A DNA stretch of 64,000 nucleotides from Cyathus striatus (taxonomy: Eukaryota; Basidiomycota; Agaricomycetes; Agaricales; Nidulariaceae): assembly GCA_025738555.1 (NCBI GenBank), contig JAOVFP010000013.1:1550001-1614000 (forward strand), read 5' to 3'. Position numbers and translations under genes: made by a program. Shown here one piece after another: positions 22,913 through 34,984 of this stretch. Positions within the stretch are counted from its first letter, which is position 1; each line of letters opens with the position of its first letter. The notes beneath the pieces were generated by a model. That model was not told the origin of the DNA, ran no database searches, and was given only the letters and a program-made list of their open reading frames with translations.

Positions 22913-24845
22913 TGACACACATAGGACATGTACTGTGAATCAAAAGATTAATACCCAAGAAAGGCAAGATTTCAAAGCATGACAAATGTAAGAATGTGAA
23001 AAGTGTGACGAGCGCTAAAAGTGTGACGAATGTGACGCGCGTGACACACATGAAAAGCGTGACGCGCGTGAAAAGCGTGACTAACATGAAGCGCGGGAAT
23101 ATATGTGACAATTGTGACATGCGAGAATGTATGTGACATATGTGACGCGCGAAAGAATGTCAGATTGTCACGGCGTGACGCGCCTCAAAGACGTGACATG
23201 TGTGACATGCATAAAAGGCTCATAAAGAATATGACAAATGTAATGTGTGACGCGCCTCAAAGACGTGACACATGTGACATGCATAAAAGCGTAACGCTCA
23301 TAAAGAACGTGACAAACGTGACGCGTGACGCGCATACAAAGCATGACAAATGCGCTAAAGCGTGACAAACGCGCTAAAGCGTGACAAACGCGCTAAAGCG
23401 TGACAAACGCGCTAAAGCGTGACAAACGCGCTAAAGCGTGACAAACGCGCTAAAGCGTGACAAACGCGCTAAAGCGTGACAAACGCGCTAAAGCGTGACA
23501 AACGCGCTAAAGCGTGACAAACGCGCTAAAGCGTGACAAACGCGCTAAAGCGTGACAAACGCGCTAAAGCGTGACAAACGCGCTAAAGCGTGACAAGTGT
23601 GATATATGCATAGTGTGGGAGAATTGTGACAGACGTGACGCGCGTGAAAATTGTGATAAATGTGTGACGAACGTGATGCGCGGGAATATGCGTGACAGAC
23701 GTGACGGGCGGGAAGAATGTGACAGATGTGATGCGTGGGAATATATGTGACGAACGTGACGTGCGTGAAATATGTGATGCGTGGGAAATATGTGATGCGC
23801 GGGAAATATGTGAGGCGCGGGAATATGTGTGACAATCGTCACGCGTGAGGAAAATGTGACGCGCGTGACTAACATGAAGCGCGGGAATATACGTGACAAT
23901 TGTGACGCGCGCGAGACGAACGTGACACGTGGGAATATATGTGACTAACGTGACGTGCATGAAAAACGTGACATGCGGGAAATATGTGACGCGCGGGAAG
24001 ATGTGTGACATGTGAGGAAATGTGACAAATCCATACAATAGCCAATGATTGCTAATAATTGCCTAACCATCCATACTAATATTCAATTATTAAAATTAAT
24101 GATTGTTTATGATCATCTCACCATCCATACAATAATAATATTCAATTAGAAAAGATCAATGATTGCTTATGATTGCCTATCCATTCATACTAATATTCAA
24201 TTAGTAAAAATTAATGATTGTTTATGATCACCTCACCATTCATACAATAATAATATTCAATTAGAAAAAATCAATGATTGTTTATGACTGTCTCTCCATT
24301 CATACTAATATTCAATTAGTAAGGATCAATGATTGTTTATGATCACCTCACCATTCATACAATAATAATATTCAATTAGAAAAAATCAATGATTGTTTAT
24401 GATTGCCTCACCACCATTCAATATTAATATTGGATTAGAAAACATCAATGATTGTTTATCATCACTTAATACATTCATACAATAGTAATATTGATTTAGA
24501 ACTTCAATGATTGCCTATGATCACCCAATGCATCTATACAATAGTAGTATTCAATTAGATAAATCAATGATTGTCTATGATCACCTAATACATTCATACA
24601 ATAGTAGTATTCAATTAAAAACAATCCAGTGATTGTTTATGATCACCTAACCATCCATACAATAGTAATATCCAATTAGAAACAATCAATGATTGCTTAT
24701 GATCATTTAATACATTCATACAATAGTAGTATTCAATTAGAACCTCAATGATTGTTTATGATCCCAATCATAAAATAGCATGGCTTATTCGATTGGGGCA
24801 ATCATATAACACTGCTGTTATATGATCAGAATGGCTGGCACCCCT
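22913..24845 (-). repeat. Right arm of element 1 (inverted copy of the left arm)
   Basis: Reverse complement of 12279-12383 plus 19993-21616. The inner edge TGACACACATAGGACATGTA pairs with the left arm near 21597-21616. The arm reads GTGACA-rich zone (to about 24030), then mirrored 60-bp units, then the subterminal hairpin and terminus. Confidence 0.9.
23346..23596 (-). repeat. 19-bp tandem array, right arm (about 13 copies)
   Basis: GTGACAAACGCGCTAAAGC repeated head to tail, the reverse complement of the array at 21027-21183 but with about five more copies. Confidence 0.9.
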
Positions 24846-24853
24846 CTGATGCC
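24846..24853. repeat. Right target-site duplication of foldback element 1
   Basis: CTGATGCC, the partner of 12271-12278. Confidence 0.8.
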
Positions 24854-24990
24854 CCTCACAACAACAGGTAGTCAAAAACAAAAAATCAGACAAATCGTGG
24901 GATGATGCCTCAGGCACTGGTGCTGAGGGAGCAGGGTGTCAGTGTGCGAGGATGATGATGGCCTTATCACCTCTTCTTCGCATCGGGATA
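24854..24990 (+). pseudogene. csn3 last exon, copy C (right part)
   Basis: Directly after the target duplication comes the acceptor CTCACAACAACAG and a last exon reading SDKSWDDASGTGAEGAG, which resembles the last exon at 9217-9306 (SYGSWDSASGGADTTG). Together with 11460-12278 it forms one csn3 3' copy split by element 1. Confidence 0.5.
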
Positions 24991-24999
24991 ATCAATACC

Positions 25000-26110
25000 T
25001 AAATATAAATGGCTGCGCTCTGTATTCAGCTACGAGATTCAGGCTGGAGTGTACGATGCTAGGTCCCGTTGGAGTTGTGCTAGCCTTCGTCCTCTGCGCA
25101 TCGTGCACACAGTTGGGTGAGGTTGGGTTGGAAATGCGTGAGCTTAAGTGTGGAGGGCTGTATACGCATTGTTCGTTCCTCCCGTTGGAGTTGTACTGGC
25201 TCTCAACCCCCCATTTACATCTGTCTACACCTTCCTCTCCTTTCTTTCTCTCCTTTGCACATATAGTTGGGTGAGGCTGGGCTGGGAGTGCGGCTGTGGA
25301 TGTGGATGTGGGTGGATGGGCTCCTGCGTTTGTTTTTGTGCGCCGGTTGGGGCTTGGGGCTCCGAAGGGCCGTATACGCTACCAGTTCACGTTGGAGTTG
25401 TCTGGTGCTGGCTCACAACCACCCACCTTCCTCTCCTTCGTCCCTCGTGCGTTTGTGTGCATGGTTGGTAGGGGTCGTGCTACGCTTTTGGCATTCGTTG
25501 GGCTGGGTTGGGATTGTAGCTACGATTGTCTATGCTGGTCGTTGCTCATTCCCGTTGTGCTGGCTTTCGACTCCTCTTCCCCTTCCTCATCCTCCACGCG
25601 TCGCTTGTGCACGACTGTGTTTTCGTTTCGACTGCTGTGGCTGGTCGAACTCCTCCATCGTACTCACTTTCCACCGTGATCCCAGCTATGTGAATGTATC
25701 GTATGCGCTGCATTTTGTTTTCTTCCTCTCTTCCCCCTTCCCTTTGATCTAACTCCTCCCAAAACAACAGGTAGTCAACAACCAACAGTCGGATGGCACA
25801 TGAGGTGGTGTGCCATACGGCAACGGGGTCGTTGGGCAGGGCGATTTGGTGGGCAGTGAGAATTTGGGGCCTTCTTGGGAGGAATTGGTGATTTATGAAT
25901 TTTATTAAATGAGATGGGGGGGAGGAAATAGGGAGGGTCGTGGTCTACATGCAAGCAATATACCATCGTTCCAGTGTAATCCCCCCCCTTTTTTTTTTGC
26001 TCTGTGTACTTTAAAAGATCGTTTAGAGTAGTTGGGAAGTGATATGATTTTGACTCTGGAGGGGTGTGCAGGTTGATGTTCGTTCAACTTCGTTGGGAGT
26101 TATGGGATGA
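25000..26110 (+). pseudogene. csn3 long intron and last exon, copy D
   Basis: The sequence 25000-25750 repeats the biased long-intron sequence found in copies A, B and C. An acceptor AAACAACAG near 25771 and a degenerate last exon follow (to about 25860), then the 3' flank including CTCTGTGTACTTTAAAAGAT, which matches the minus-strand flank at 5560-5640. The open frames here (25267-25752 and others) are shadows of GT-rich sequence. Confidence 0.45.
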
Positions 26111-26289
26111 CAGTAGCACGGGACCGGGACCATCCGACCCACATGATTTCTTCGAATCAATATATTAGCTGCGAATCAAATATCTTATTGGAACCTTTGT
26201 TCATCAATTGCGCGTTACTGCGTGACGTTTTTGTTTATCCGTACTTGTTTATCCGTACTTTATTTGCCAAACACCCTTTTCTCGGCACG

Positions 26290-27912
26290 ACGATCACCTC
26301 AAGTTGTTCGACTTACTTGATTGCTGCCCACCCACACAGATGACCAAACCATGGCCCCTCCAAATCCTAACCACATCAAACAATATCCAAGCCCTCGCAC
26401 ATACACTCCGAGGCATCCCGTGCGAAACGAGCGGTTTAGTCTGGGCAAGTCCCCTCGATGTCCTCGATGTGAGAGGGAATAAGTTGGGCGTTTTATATAT
26501 TTTGTGAGCTCTTTCGTTCGGTTTTGAAAGGGGGGTTAAAAGAGACTGATGAGAATGGGATAGGTGCGCACAGTTGAGTGTTTCTGGTGCTTTGCCCCCT
26601 CGTTGGGAAGTCCTAGAAGAGGTTTGTAACAATTATTATGTTGAGCGGGCGAGAGCTGCTCCTGATCGTGGTTTGTCCCCTACCTTCTTTCTCTCTTCCT
26701 ACTCATACTAAGAAAGACTAGTTCTGGCACTGGTAAAGCAATTGAAAAAGCGACATATGAAGCTGGTGTCGTACGTCCCTCTCCTCTTCCCCCTTGGTAT
26801 ACACTAACGACATGAAAAGCCACAACAAGCCCTCCCCCTCCTCATCTCCCTCCTCCGCATCTACCCTCCACCGATCCTCACCCCCGTCCACCCTCTCATT
26901 CTCAAAACGTCGCTAACAACCCGAATCCTTCCACCGTCCTCCTGCTCCTCTCACCAAACACAATCTCCAGCATCTCAGGAGACATAAGCGTCATAGACGT
27001 CCTCACATACTTCTACCTGGGCGGAATGATATTGGCCTGCATGCAAAGGTAGGAAGAGGCGGAAGATACGATGGAGTATGTTATTTTGGTACCTGGGTAT
27101 CCTAGTGCGATACAGTTGGAAGCTGTGAAGAAGCATAGGTTATTTGGGTTGATTGTTAGAGGGAAGGTGTGTTCTCTTTCCCTTTTTCTTTCGAAGCTAC
27201 GAACTCGCTAACGCTCACTCTTAGCCAAATCACCTCCCAAAACCAACTCACCCCCTCCTCCCGCGTCTCCTCAAACAAACACCCTATGCAGCCCTTATAT
27301 CCTCATACTCCTCCTACCCGACCCTCATCCAGCTTCTACAGCAACACCACCAGCTCTTCGCAGCCAAAAAGAATCTGGGGCTGGTTAAGAAGGTCGTGGA
27401 TCTCGCGAAAGTATGGAGCGGAAAAAGCTGATGGGGACGTATGTCATGCTTGAGTTGGAGGAGTTTGGACGGGTTGTTGTTGGTGAGGGGGAGGGGGGAC
27501 AAGAAGGGGAGGGGGAGGGGATGGGAGAGGAGGAAGTTAGGGAGTTGATTTTGAGTATGGTTCGTGTCTTTCCCTCTCCTTCCCTCTTTTTCTTCCTTCC
27601 TTTCGCCCTTTTCCTCCTTTTTTTTTTCGTTCTTTCGTTCAAAGGCTCACTCCGTTTGCCAACAGATAGACCAAAATATCCTCCACGCACAATTCATAAC
27701 ACCAACCACAGTATCCTTCTCTGAGCCACGTCCGGCGTTCTCAAAAGCGGACGTGGATAGGGTTCTGAGGGATGTCCAGAGATGTTGGCGCTTTTGGATG
27801 GGGAGGTTGGGGCGGGCAGGGAGTTTTTGAGTAAGGTGAACTGCGATATCTTTGTGGGGAGAGGGGGATAGAAGGTTGAGGGGGTTGTGGTCGTGCGTAG
27901 TTGAAGAGCTTG
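26290..27912 (+). pseudogene. csn3: COP9 signalosome subunit 3 gene (csn3), 5' and central exons, truncated
   Basis: The only csn3 copy here with upstream exons. Near 26430-26500 it reads LDVLDVRGNKLGVLYIL, comparable with LGALDVQEHSLGVLAVL of animal CSN3; then PRWEVLEEVC (26594-26623). At 26975-27170 comes YFYLGGMILACMQR followed by EEAEDTMEYVILVPGYPSAI and a KKHRLFGLIVRGK helix, matching the YYYGGMIY region of the family. Then KKNLGLVKKVVDLAKVW (27368-27418), a segment INQ-like IDQNILHAQF, and the C-terminal part FSKADVDRVLRDVQ (27741-27782). CSN3 is a PCI-domain subunit of the complex that removes Nedd8 from cullins. Defects: TAG at 27050 where tryptophan is likely, frame changes near 26920 and 27790, and the last intron is cut by element 2. 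Confidence 0.65.
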
Positions 27913-27930
27913 AGTGGTGTCAGCCATCGT

Positions 27931-27991
27931 GATCATTTTTTGCCCTGGTAAAATGATTGCCACAATCATTTTACCAGGGCAAAAAATGATC
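27931..27991. repeat. Perfect subterminal hairpin, left
   Basis: A 29-bp stem starting GATCATTTTTTGCCCTGGTA with a 3-nt loop. The same hairpin recurs at 31140-31200. Confidence 0.95.
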
Positions 27992-27999
27992 GCTTAGGC

Positions 28000-28420
28000 G
28001 ATCAAATGTGATCATTTACCATAGAACTAGCAGAATATTACTATGCTCAAATGTGATCATTTACTATAATACTAGCAGAATATTCCCATGCTCAAATGTG
28101 ATCATTTACATAGAACTAGCTAATTGCTCACGCTCAAATGTGATCATTTACTATAATACTAGCAGAATATTCCCATGCTCAAATGTGATCATTTACATAG
28201 GACTAGCTGATTGCTCACGCTCAAATGTGATCATTTACTATAATACTAGCAGAATATTCCCACGCTCAAATATGATCATTTATGATAATACTAGCAGAAT
28301 ATTCCCATGCTCAAATATGATCATTTATGATAATACTAGCAGAATACTCCCACGCTCAAATATGATCATTTATGATAATACTAGCAGAATATTCCCACGC
28401 TCAAATGTGATCATTAGGTC
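28000..28420 (+). repeat. 45-bp subterminal tandem units, left arm of element 2
   Basis: About ten units of AAATGTGATCATTTACTATA, ATACTAGCAGAATATTCCCA and CGCTC, mirrored at 30530-31120. Confidence 0.9.
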
Positions 28421-28439
28421 ATGCAGGTGGCATAATAGG

Positions 28440-28960
28440 TTGTTCATGTATGTCACATTGTGTCACACTGTGTGACATATGTGACATATGTCACACTTTA
28501 CACATGTCACACATTGTCACAAACATTATATTTTGTCACATGTCACACTTTTTGACACGTAACATTTTGTCACACATTTCGATATGTCACACATGTCACA
28601 CATTTAAACACGTCACACATTGTCACACATGTCACACTTTTTCACCACATGTCACACTTTTTGACATGTCACATTTTGTCACACACATCACACTTTTAGA
28701 TATGTCACACATTTAAACACATCACACATTGTCACACATGTCACACTTTTAGACACGTCACATTTTGTCACACACATCACACTTTTACATATGTCACATT
28801 TTATCATGTATATCACACTCTTACATATATTACACATTTACATATGTCACATATTCCACATTTGTCTTGTTGTTTATAGCTGTCACACTTAGCTGTCAAA
28901 CTTCTCACATTTGCTTGTATAATACTCCTGTCATGTAGTCACATAGGTTACATTTCCAGA
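28440..28960 (+). repeat. GTCACA-rich zone, left arm of element 2
   Basis: Dense TGTCACACTTT, ACATGTCACAC and related words without the CGCG content of element 1. Mirrored at 29990-30510. Confidence 0.85.
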
Positions 28961-29060
28961 TTCATGTTATACAACATCTGTTACAACCATTATATTCATC
29001 ACACATGTTACATATTCCAACACATCACATTTATTCACATTTTGTTCACATGTCACACAT

Positions 29061-29889
29061 CTCTCATTTGTAATACTGTACCATTTAAATGAGTTTGAAA
29101 TAGGCAAAATGTTGACATCATTTGATGCTTTCTGACATGTGACTGTCAAATTATTAAAATGGTAAATTTATCACAAGTTGCATTTTCACAGTATTATGTT
29201 AGTCAGACATCTCATATATGTCACATTTTATGTTTCAAAATCTGATGGTAAATGTGATGAAATGATCACACAGCAGATATTTGCAATTCTGTAACAATGA
29301 AAATTGAACAGTAGTGAGCACTGTTAAGAGAGACACAAGAAATCATATAGCCCATTGGTTAGTCAAGAAAAACATCTGATTGACTGATAGAAAGTGTGAC
29401 AAAGATATAAGTAATGTGACAATAGAAGTAATAATTGAATGGAAGATATAGATATGTCAACATAACCAGACCAGATAACATGTGATGAAGATACAGAATA
29501 CATATTAAGGTTAGTTAGACAAAATTAGTATCTAAGTACAGTTATGTCTACTATAGAATCTGACTGTCTTATTAAAACATAACATTGTGATTACCAGAAA
29601 GTAGTGTTGACACAATGTGATTTCAGCTTAGTGCTATGAATGCTGAATTCAACCAATACAGGTAAACAGTAAGAGAAAATGTGATTTTCATAAAGTAGTC
29701 AAGTGCCTTTGCCATATAATTTGTAATGTGCATGAACTTAGTGAGCACCTTTCATGTGACATGTGTGATGTGTGTAGGGTCTGTGTGACTGTTGGGTGTG
29801 CAAATGAAAGTAAAAATGCAATTTTATTTTTTGACAAGGAGAAAGTACCATAACAAGCAAGTGATATGAGAAGGAAGTGTGATATGTGT
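29061..29889. other. Unique centre of element 2
   Basis: AT-rich and single copy between the arms; only short motif-free frames. Borders are approximate because the palindrome decays gradually. Confidence 0.5.
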
Positions 29890-31139
29890 GACAAATGTGA
29901 GAATATAACAGGTGTAATATTGACATATAAGAGATGTATAACATGTGTAATGAATATAATGGTTGTAACAGATGTTGTGTAACATGAATTTGGATATGTA
30001 ACCTATGTGACTACATGACAGGAGTATTATACAAGCAAATGTGAGAAGTTTGACAGCTAAGTGTGACAGCTATAAACAACAAGACAAATGTGGAATATGT
30101 GACATATGTAAATGTGTAATATATGTAAGAGTGTGATATACATGATAAAATGTGACATATGTAAAAGTGTGATGTGTGTGACAAAATGTGACGTGTCTAA
30201 AAGTGTGACATGTGTGACAATGTGTGATGTGTTTAAATGTGTGACATATCTAAAAGTGTGATGTGTGTGACAAAATGTGACATGTCAAAAAGTGTGACAT
30301 GTGGTGAAAAAGTGTGACATGTGTGACAATGTGTGACGTGTTTAAATGTGTGACATGTGTGACATATCGAAATGTGTGACAAAATGTTACGTGTCAAAAA
30401 GTGTGACATGTGACAAAATATAATGTTTGTGACAATGTGTGACATGTGTAAAGTGTGACATATGTCACATATGTCACACAGTGTGACACAATGTGACATA
30501 CATGAACAACCTATTATGCCACCTGCATGACCTAATGATCACATTTGAGCGTGGGAATATTCTGCTAGTATTCTCATAAATGATCATATTTGAGCGTGGG
30601 AATATTCTGCTAGTATTCTCATAAATGATCATATTTGAGCGTGGGAATATTCTGCTAGTATTATCATAAATGATCATATTTGAGCGTGGGAGTATTCTGC
30701 TAGTATTATCATAAATGATCATATTTGAGCATGGGAATATTCTGCTAGTATTATCATAAATGATCATATTTGAGCGTGGGAATATTCTGCTAGTATTATC
30801 ATAAATGATCACATTTGATTGTGAGAATATTCTGGTGGTAATATGTAAATGATCACATTTGAGTGTGTGAATACTGTGGTAGTCCTATTGTAAATGATCA
30901 GATATGAGCATGGGAACAATCTGCTAGTATTATAGTAAATGATCACATTTGAGCATGGGAATATTTTGCTAGTCCTATGGTAAATGATCACATTTGAGCG
31001 TGAGCAATTAGCTAGTTCTATGTAAATGATCACATTTGAGCATGGGAATATTCTGCTAGTATTATAGTAAATGATCACATTTGAGCATAGTAATATTCTG
31101 CTAGTTCTATGGTAAATGATCACATTTGATCGCCTAAGC

Positions 31140-31200
31140 GATCATTTTTTGCCCTGGTAAAATGATTGTGGCAATCATTTTACCAGGGCAAAAAATGATC
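31140..31200. repeat. Perfect subterminal hairpin, right
   Basis: A 61-bp hairpin matching 27931-27991, with loop TGG in place of CCA as expected for the mirrored arm. Confidence 0.95.
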
Positions 31201-31218
31201 ACGATGGCTGACACCACT

Positions 31219-33683
31219 CATCAATAGATGTATAAAATAAAACTGAAGAATTGGGATAGAATAGAGTATGAGAGCAGTGAGGGTTGAGTCAAAGAATATT
31301 GTGAAGTAAAGATAGGTAATGTTGGTGCAGAGCATTGTGAGTGATGATATGGATTAGGGTCAGTGATTTCGATAATAGAGCGGTGGATAAGTTCAAGAAT
31401 GAGTGGAAGACGATTGTTCACTTTCCAGTTTAATGCTACGTGGTAATTGGAGCAAGCAAGTGTTGATAGTTTTAACATTGTACTCCTTGAGAAACAAATG
31501 GAATACATTCGAGACAACGAGACCTCATGATGGCACACTAATGTCGAGCACTGGGGTATATAAATGAAATGGGAATAAAGTGTATATAGAATGTAAACGA
31601 AAGTCAATTTATTTACTTAGAATTTTGAACTAATAATAAAAGAGTGTGAGTCGACACGTCCTTAGTGAGATAAGGTTGGCCAGGAAAGCATGGAAATTTT
31701 CAGCAAGTGGGTTAGGACGATCTTAAAAATATGAGTTGGGAAATTCCATGCTGAAATCACCAATCAGTATTGTATACACTCACCTTGTCGAGCAGGAAGT
31801 TGTATGTTGTCATAATACATTAGCTGAGAAAAGCACGTAGACTGGAGGAAGGTGCTGAATGAAGGAGCAGTGATAGCAACCAATCCTCACTGGGAGCCAT
31901 TAAACCAATGAAATGTTGAGAGTTAGATAAATGCCTATACTGACAAAGTTGTTGAATCTGGTCCTCAACTCGACTCTGCAGGAACCTTCATCTTCAAGCA
32001 CTGACTGAGCGACAGTTCTGCTTAGTGTCGTTTATACTTCAAGGTTTATGTTTCAACTCTAGTATTCGAAGTTGATTTGAAGATCAATGAAATCTCAGCA
32101 TGTCTCACCGAGAAACTAAAGTGGAGTGAGATGTACCCAATGGATTTATTGATTTAGGCTCATGTTTTGAATCTCAAAGCAGATTTCGAAGGCAAACTGC
32201 TGGACCTGCAGCTCGGGTTGTGGAGTGGTTTGGGAGGGGCCGTGTCATATGATGAGGCATGTCTATGGTCCTCCTATTCTCGAGCACAGGCTCTATGGTG
32301 TGCTGCTGGAGAATTAAGAACGCAAATGGGGGGCAATATTCAGCGAATAAGAACTGTGTTCTTGTTGTGTTGATGAGGAGGTGGGGGTGGCGGAATGAGT
32401 TGGGTGTTATCATTTGACAGTGGGCAGTTGGCAGTGATGGAGAGCTGAATGCAGGATGAATGCTATTCCTAGAAGTACAGGTTAGCTTTCTCTTAGAACT
32501 GCAGCTGCAACGAGATGTGTTCAGGTGTGTACCTGTTGTCTGTCATCCTGCGTCTCGAGGAAGTGTGCATGTGGTATGTTAGTTGGATGATACACGTCAA
32601 AGTAACATAGGATGCCTAGCTATGTGGTAAAGTCATATGATAAAAGAAGACAAGAGACGAAACATACCTTCACGCTTCACACTTTCCAGTCTCCCCAGCC
32701 TAAGAATCCACTTCTCCCACCATGTTCGTGCACGCAGTCCACCTGAGGCATGCCATATCTGCCAGGGTGTGTATGAATGATAGGAAGTTGGTGTGGTAGA
32801 ACTGGAGACAGCTTGTTAGCTTTGTGGATATAGGGAAAGAGAGGATACAGATACGATGGGTAAAGGGAGGGCAAGAGCAACATAGCGAAGGGAAGAGGGT
32901 GAGGTAGGGAGAAAGAAAGGGTGTAGAGGAAGGAAAAGGAAGAGAGGTGGATGATACAGCACGAACATGAGCACCACTCAAATGCCGCACCACCTGCACC
33001 AAGGTCACCACCAGTGACAGCCTCTTGTAGATGAGATAGAATACGAAATAGGCATACTCAATGGCTATCCGTCCACACACTCTGCATCGGTGTCGAGCTG
33101 TCACCAGTCCCCATCCCTACCCATATCCCCAGCGCATGGCATACAGTTGTCTGCACATGAGCAAAGGAAGAACAGTCGAACTTACTTTCCTCCTTCCTCC
33201 CTTCCTCATGGCACCAGCATGAGCACCACTCAATTGTGGAAACCATCAGCACCAAAACCAACCACTGTTTCCTATCATGCTGCCGCTCGTCCTGGTCCCC
33301 GTTGCCAACCCCCCTCCAACCAGAAGGAGAAAACATGGCGTGCTAGGATACACCATTCGCTAGGCTGAGATTGGTTGAGTTACTGGCTTGAGCCTTTAAT
33401 TGCTTTCCTGTGAAGGGAATTGAAGGAGAAGGAAATAATGAAGAGAGTCGGTGGTGAGTATGAAGTGAGCTCCAAGCATAGATGTAAAATGAAGTGGTAT
33501 GAATAAAAGGAAGGCAAGAGAAAGAAGATCTGAGACGAGTGAATCTGAGATGATAGAAATTCGTCAGCGGTCACAGGAATGTCACAGGGCTCCAGCCAAT
33601 CAGGTTGAGATCCTGTTCGCGAACCTGTAAATCGCCTTATAGGGAAATCAGACATCCCTATAACCCAACTACCTTAAAAGGTA
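31219..33683. other. Spacer without recognisable genes
   Basis: About 2.5 kb with scattered frames under 135 codons on both strands (largest 32700-33104 minus), none with motifs, convincing splice partners or repeat structure. A fragment of an unrecognised gene cannot be excluded. Confidence 0.3.
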
Positions 33684-34725
33684 GTGGGAATATTAGACCC
33701 AGGATCCCTTAAACAAGGGAAAGGCCACTGGAGTATCCCAAGCTATGCCCTGGAAGACCAGGAAATCATCTCTGAACTCACTAAGATAACACAGATGTTC
33801 ACACAAAAAGTTCTTACTGACCCCCCTGCACAAGAGCCTGCCCTTGCCACACACATTGTGATTGATCACAACAGACTGGCTGGTCTTGATTCTGAAATAT
33901 TGCCACCTATCCATGTTGAGCATATTCCAGCAAGTGGCAGTGCAGATGTTTTGACAGCAGGGTATGCAAACCTGGGAAATATTGATGTCCATGAAGCTAT
34001 TGGAATGGATACTTTGAGTCTTGCTTCCTGTGTCTCCTTTCAATATTTTTCAGAGTGTAGTGATCACCAATGTAGATGCTAATGCTCCCACTCACAAACT
34101 TTGAGCTGCTGCTCTAAGACATTTTAAACAGCAGGGAACTTCATATCTCTACAATTACCACATGATCCTAAACCTGTTAATGAATTCAATAATCCTGCTC
34201 TACTACCAATGATCTACCCAACACTTTTTCCTTATGGTATTGGTGGTCCTGAAAGTGCAAGAAGGCCTGTCCCACTATCTTTTCAGCATCATGTAAAATA
34301 CTTGTTGAACATTTCTGACTGTTGATTTCAAGAACATTATTCATTTATTTTCACAGTTTTTAATATTATTCAAAGGTGAAAAACTCTCCTTTACACTAGT
34401 CTAAAGGTTAAAAGTCAAGTTTTGATTGGGTTGCATCAATGTTTGCCTCAGTATCCCCAGATGAAATTCATGCAGTTTCAGTTCATCTGCAGAGGAAAAA
34501 AAAGGTTCTGGATTTAATGTGTCAAGCAAGAACTGTTACCTCTACCATTCCAGGTTCCACTGTGAGCCATGTAACACTGAGAAATGAGATTTGTGCATTG
34601 GTTGTTGAGAAAGGGCTTCCAACTTTCTATGTATCCTGCAGATGTTTACAATCTGATTGTTAGATTGTTGGCAGCATCCTTGGGAACTGATATTAATGAT
34701 TTATTAACTGAAAATAATTACAATT
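33684..34725 (+). pseudogene. Helitron helicase-like protein fragment
   Basis: Across three frames the sequence reads an alignable N-terminal Helitron segment: ITNVDANAPTHKL near 34062-34100, then NPALLPMIYPTLFPYGIGGP (about 34190-34250), SFQHHVKYLLNISD and HYSFIFTVFNII (about 34275-34370), then FASVSPDEIHAVS (34442), MCQARTVTSTIPGSTVSHVT and NEICALVVEKGLPTFY (34517-34630) and finally PADVYN. In Helitrons this part precedes the Rep nuclease and the helicase. Neither is present and frame changes occur, so it is a dead fragment. It ends sharply before a foldback and the minisatellite. Confidence 0.75.
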
Positions 34726-34739
34726 ATTGAGCTCTTTAC

Positions 34740-34975
34740 ACTTAGCCATGTGTTCTGTATGGATCTGTGCGGAATCCGTACGGAATTTTCGGAGTCCGTG
34801 CGGAATCTGCACAGATTTTTTTCATTTTGGCAGAGGTTTTTTTGGGTCTGTACAGATTCCGCACAGATTCCGAAAATTCCGTACGGATTACGCAGAATTC
34901 CTCGGAATTCCGCATTACAGACCTGAAAATTCTGTACAGATTCTGTACAGAATCTGTACAGAATTTTATTATACT
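34740..34975. repeat. Short imperfect foldback
   Basis: GTGCGGAATCCGTACGGAAT near 34768 pairs imperfectly with ATTCCGTACGGATT near 34875, and TCTGTACAGAATCTGTACAG repeats follow. It lies between the Helitron fragment and the minisatellite. Confidence 0.6.
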
Positions 34976-34984
34976 TGTTTCCTT

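Larger units (their letters stand above)
12279..24845. mobile_element. Giant foldback element 1 (non-autonomous, hAT-like), with nested Gypsy element
   Basis: Left end CATAAGTGCCAGCC, right end GGCTGGCACCCCT, flanked by 8-bp duplications. Without the nested retroelement (12384-19992 plus one GAGGT) it is about 4.95 kb and almost wholly a palindrome: left arm 12279-12383 plus 19993-21616, right arm 22913-24845, unique centre 21617-22912. Each arm runs terminus, subterminal hairpin (around ATCATATAACAGCAGTG and ATGATTGGG), about ten units of some 60 bp with GATCATAAACAATCATTGA, then a GTCAC-rich zone with a 19-bp tandem array. No transposase or other credible protein is encoded. The 8-bp duplication and the C-A start suggest hAT-type mobilisation in trans; this is inference. 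Confidence 0.8.
27913..31218. mobile_element. Giant foldback element 2
   Basis: Both ends read AGTGGTGTCAGCC towards the inside (left 27913, right ending 31218). It is a 3.3-kb palindrome: arms 27913 to about 29060 and about 29890 to 31218, with a centre of some 0.8 kb. Arm order: terminus, 61-bp perfect hairpin, about ten 45-bp units with GTGATCATTTA, then a zone dense in TGTCACA/GTGTGACA. The eight bases outside the ends do not match (AGAGCTTG and CATCAATA), so no target duplication is seen. No protein gene is carried. It truncates the csn3 copy at 26290-27912. Confidence 0.75.

Noticed and set aside
20586..24038. Open frames of 66-151 codons in the GTCAC zones, identical on opposite strands
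   Set aside because: They are translations of tandem GTCAC words; the same peptides appear mirrored in both arms and shift frame freely. No gene.
24936..25752. Frames of 107-161 codons rich in Leu, Cys and Trp
   Set aside because: Same csn3 intron repeat in another orientation; not conserved in frame between copies.
28008..28475. Frame of 155 codons with IIYYNTSRIFPCSNV repeats
   Set aside because: Direct translation of the 45-bp subterminal units of element 2, mirrored on the other strand at 30474-31123.
27905..31226. Target-site duplication for element 2
   Set aside because: Flanking 8-mers and 9-mers do not match; only the inverted GAGTGG/CCACTC terminus is shared.
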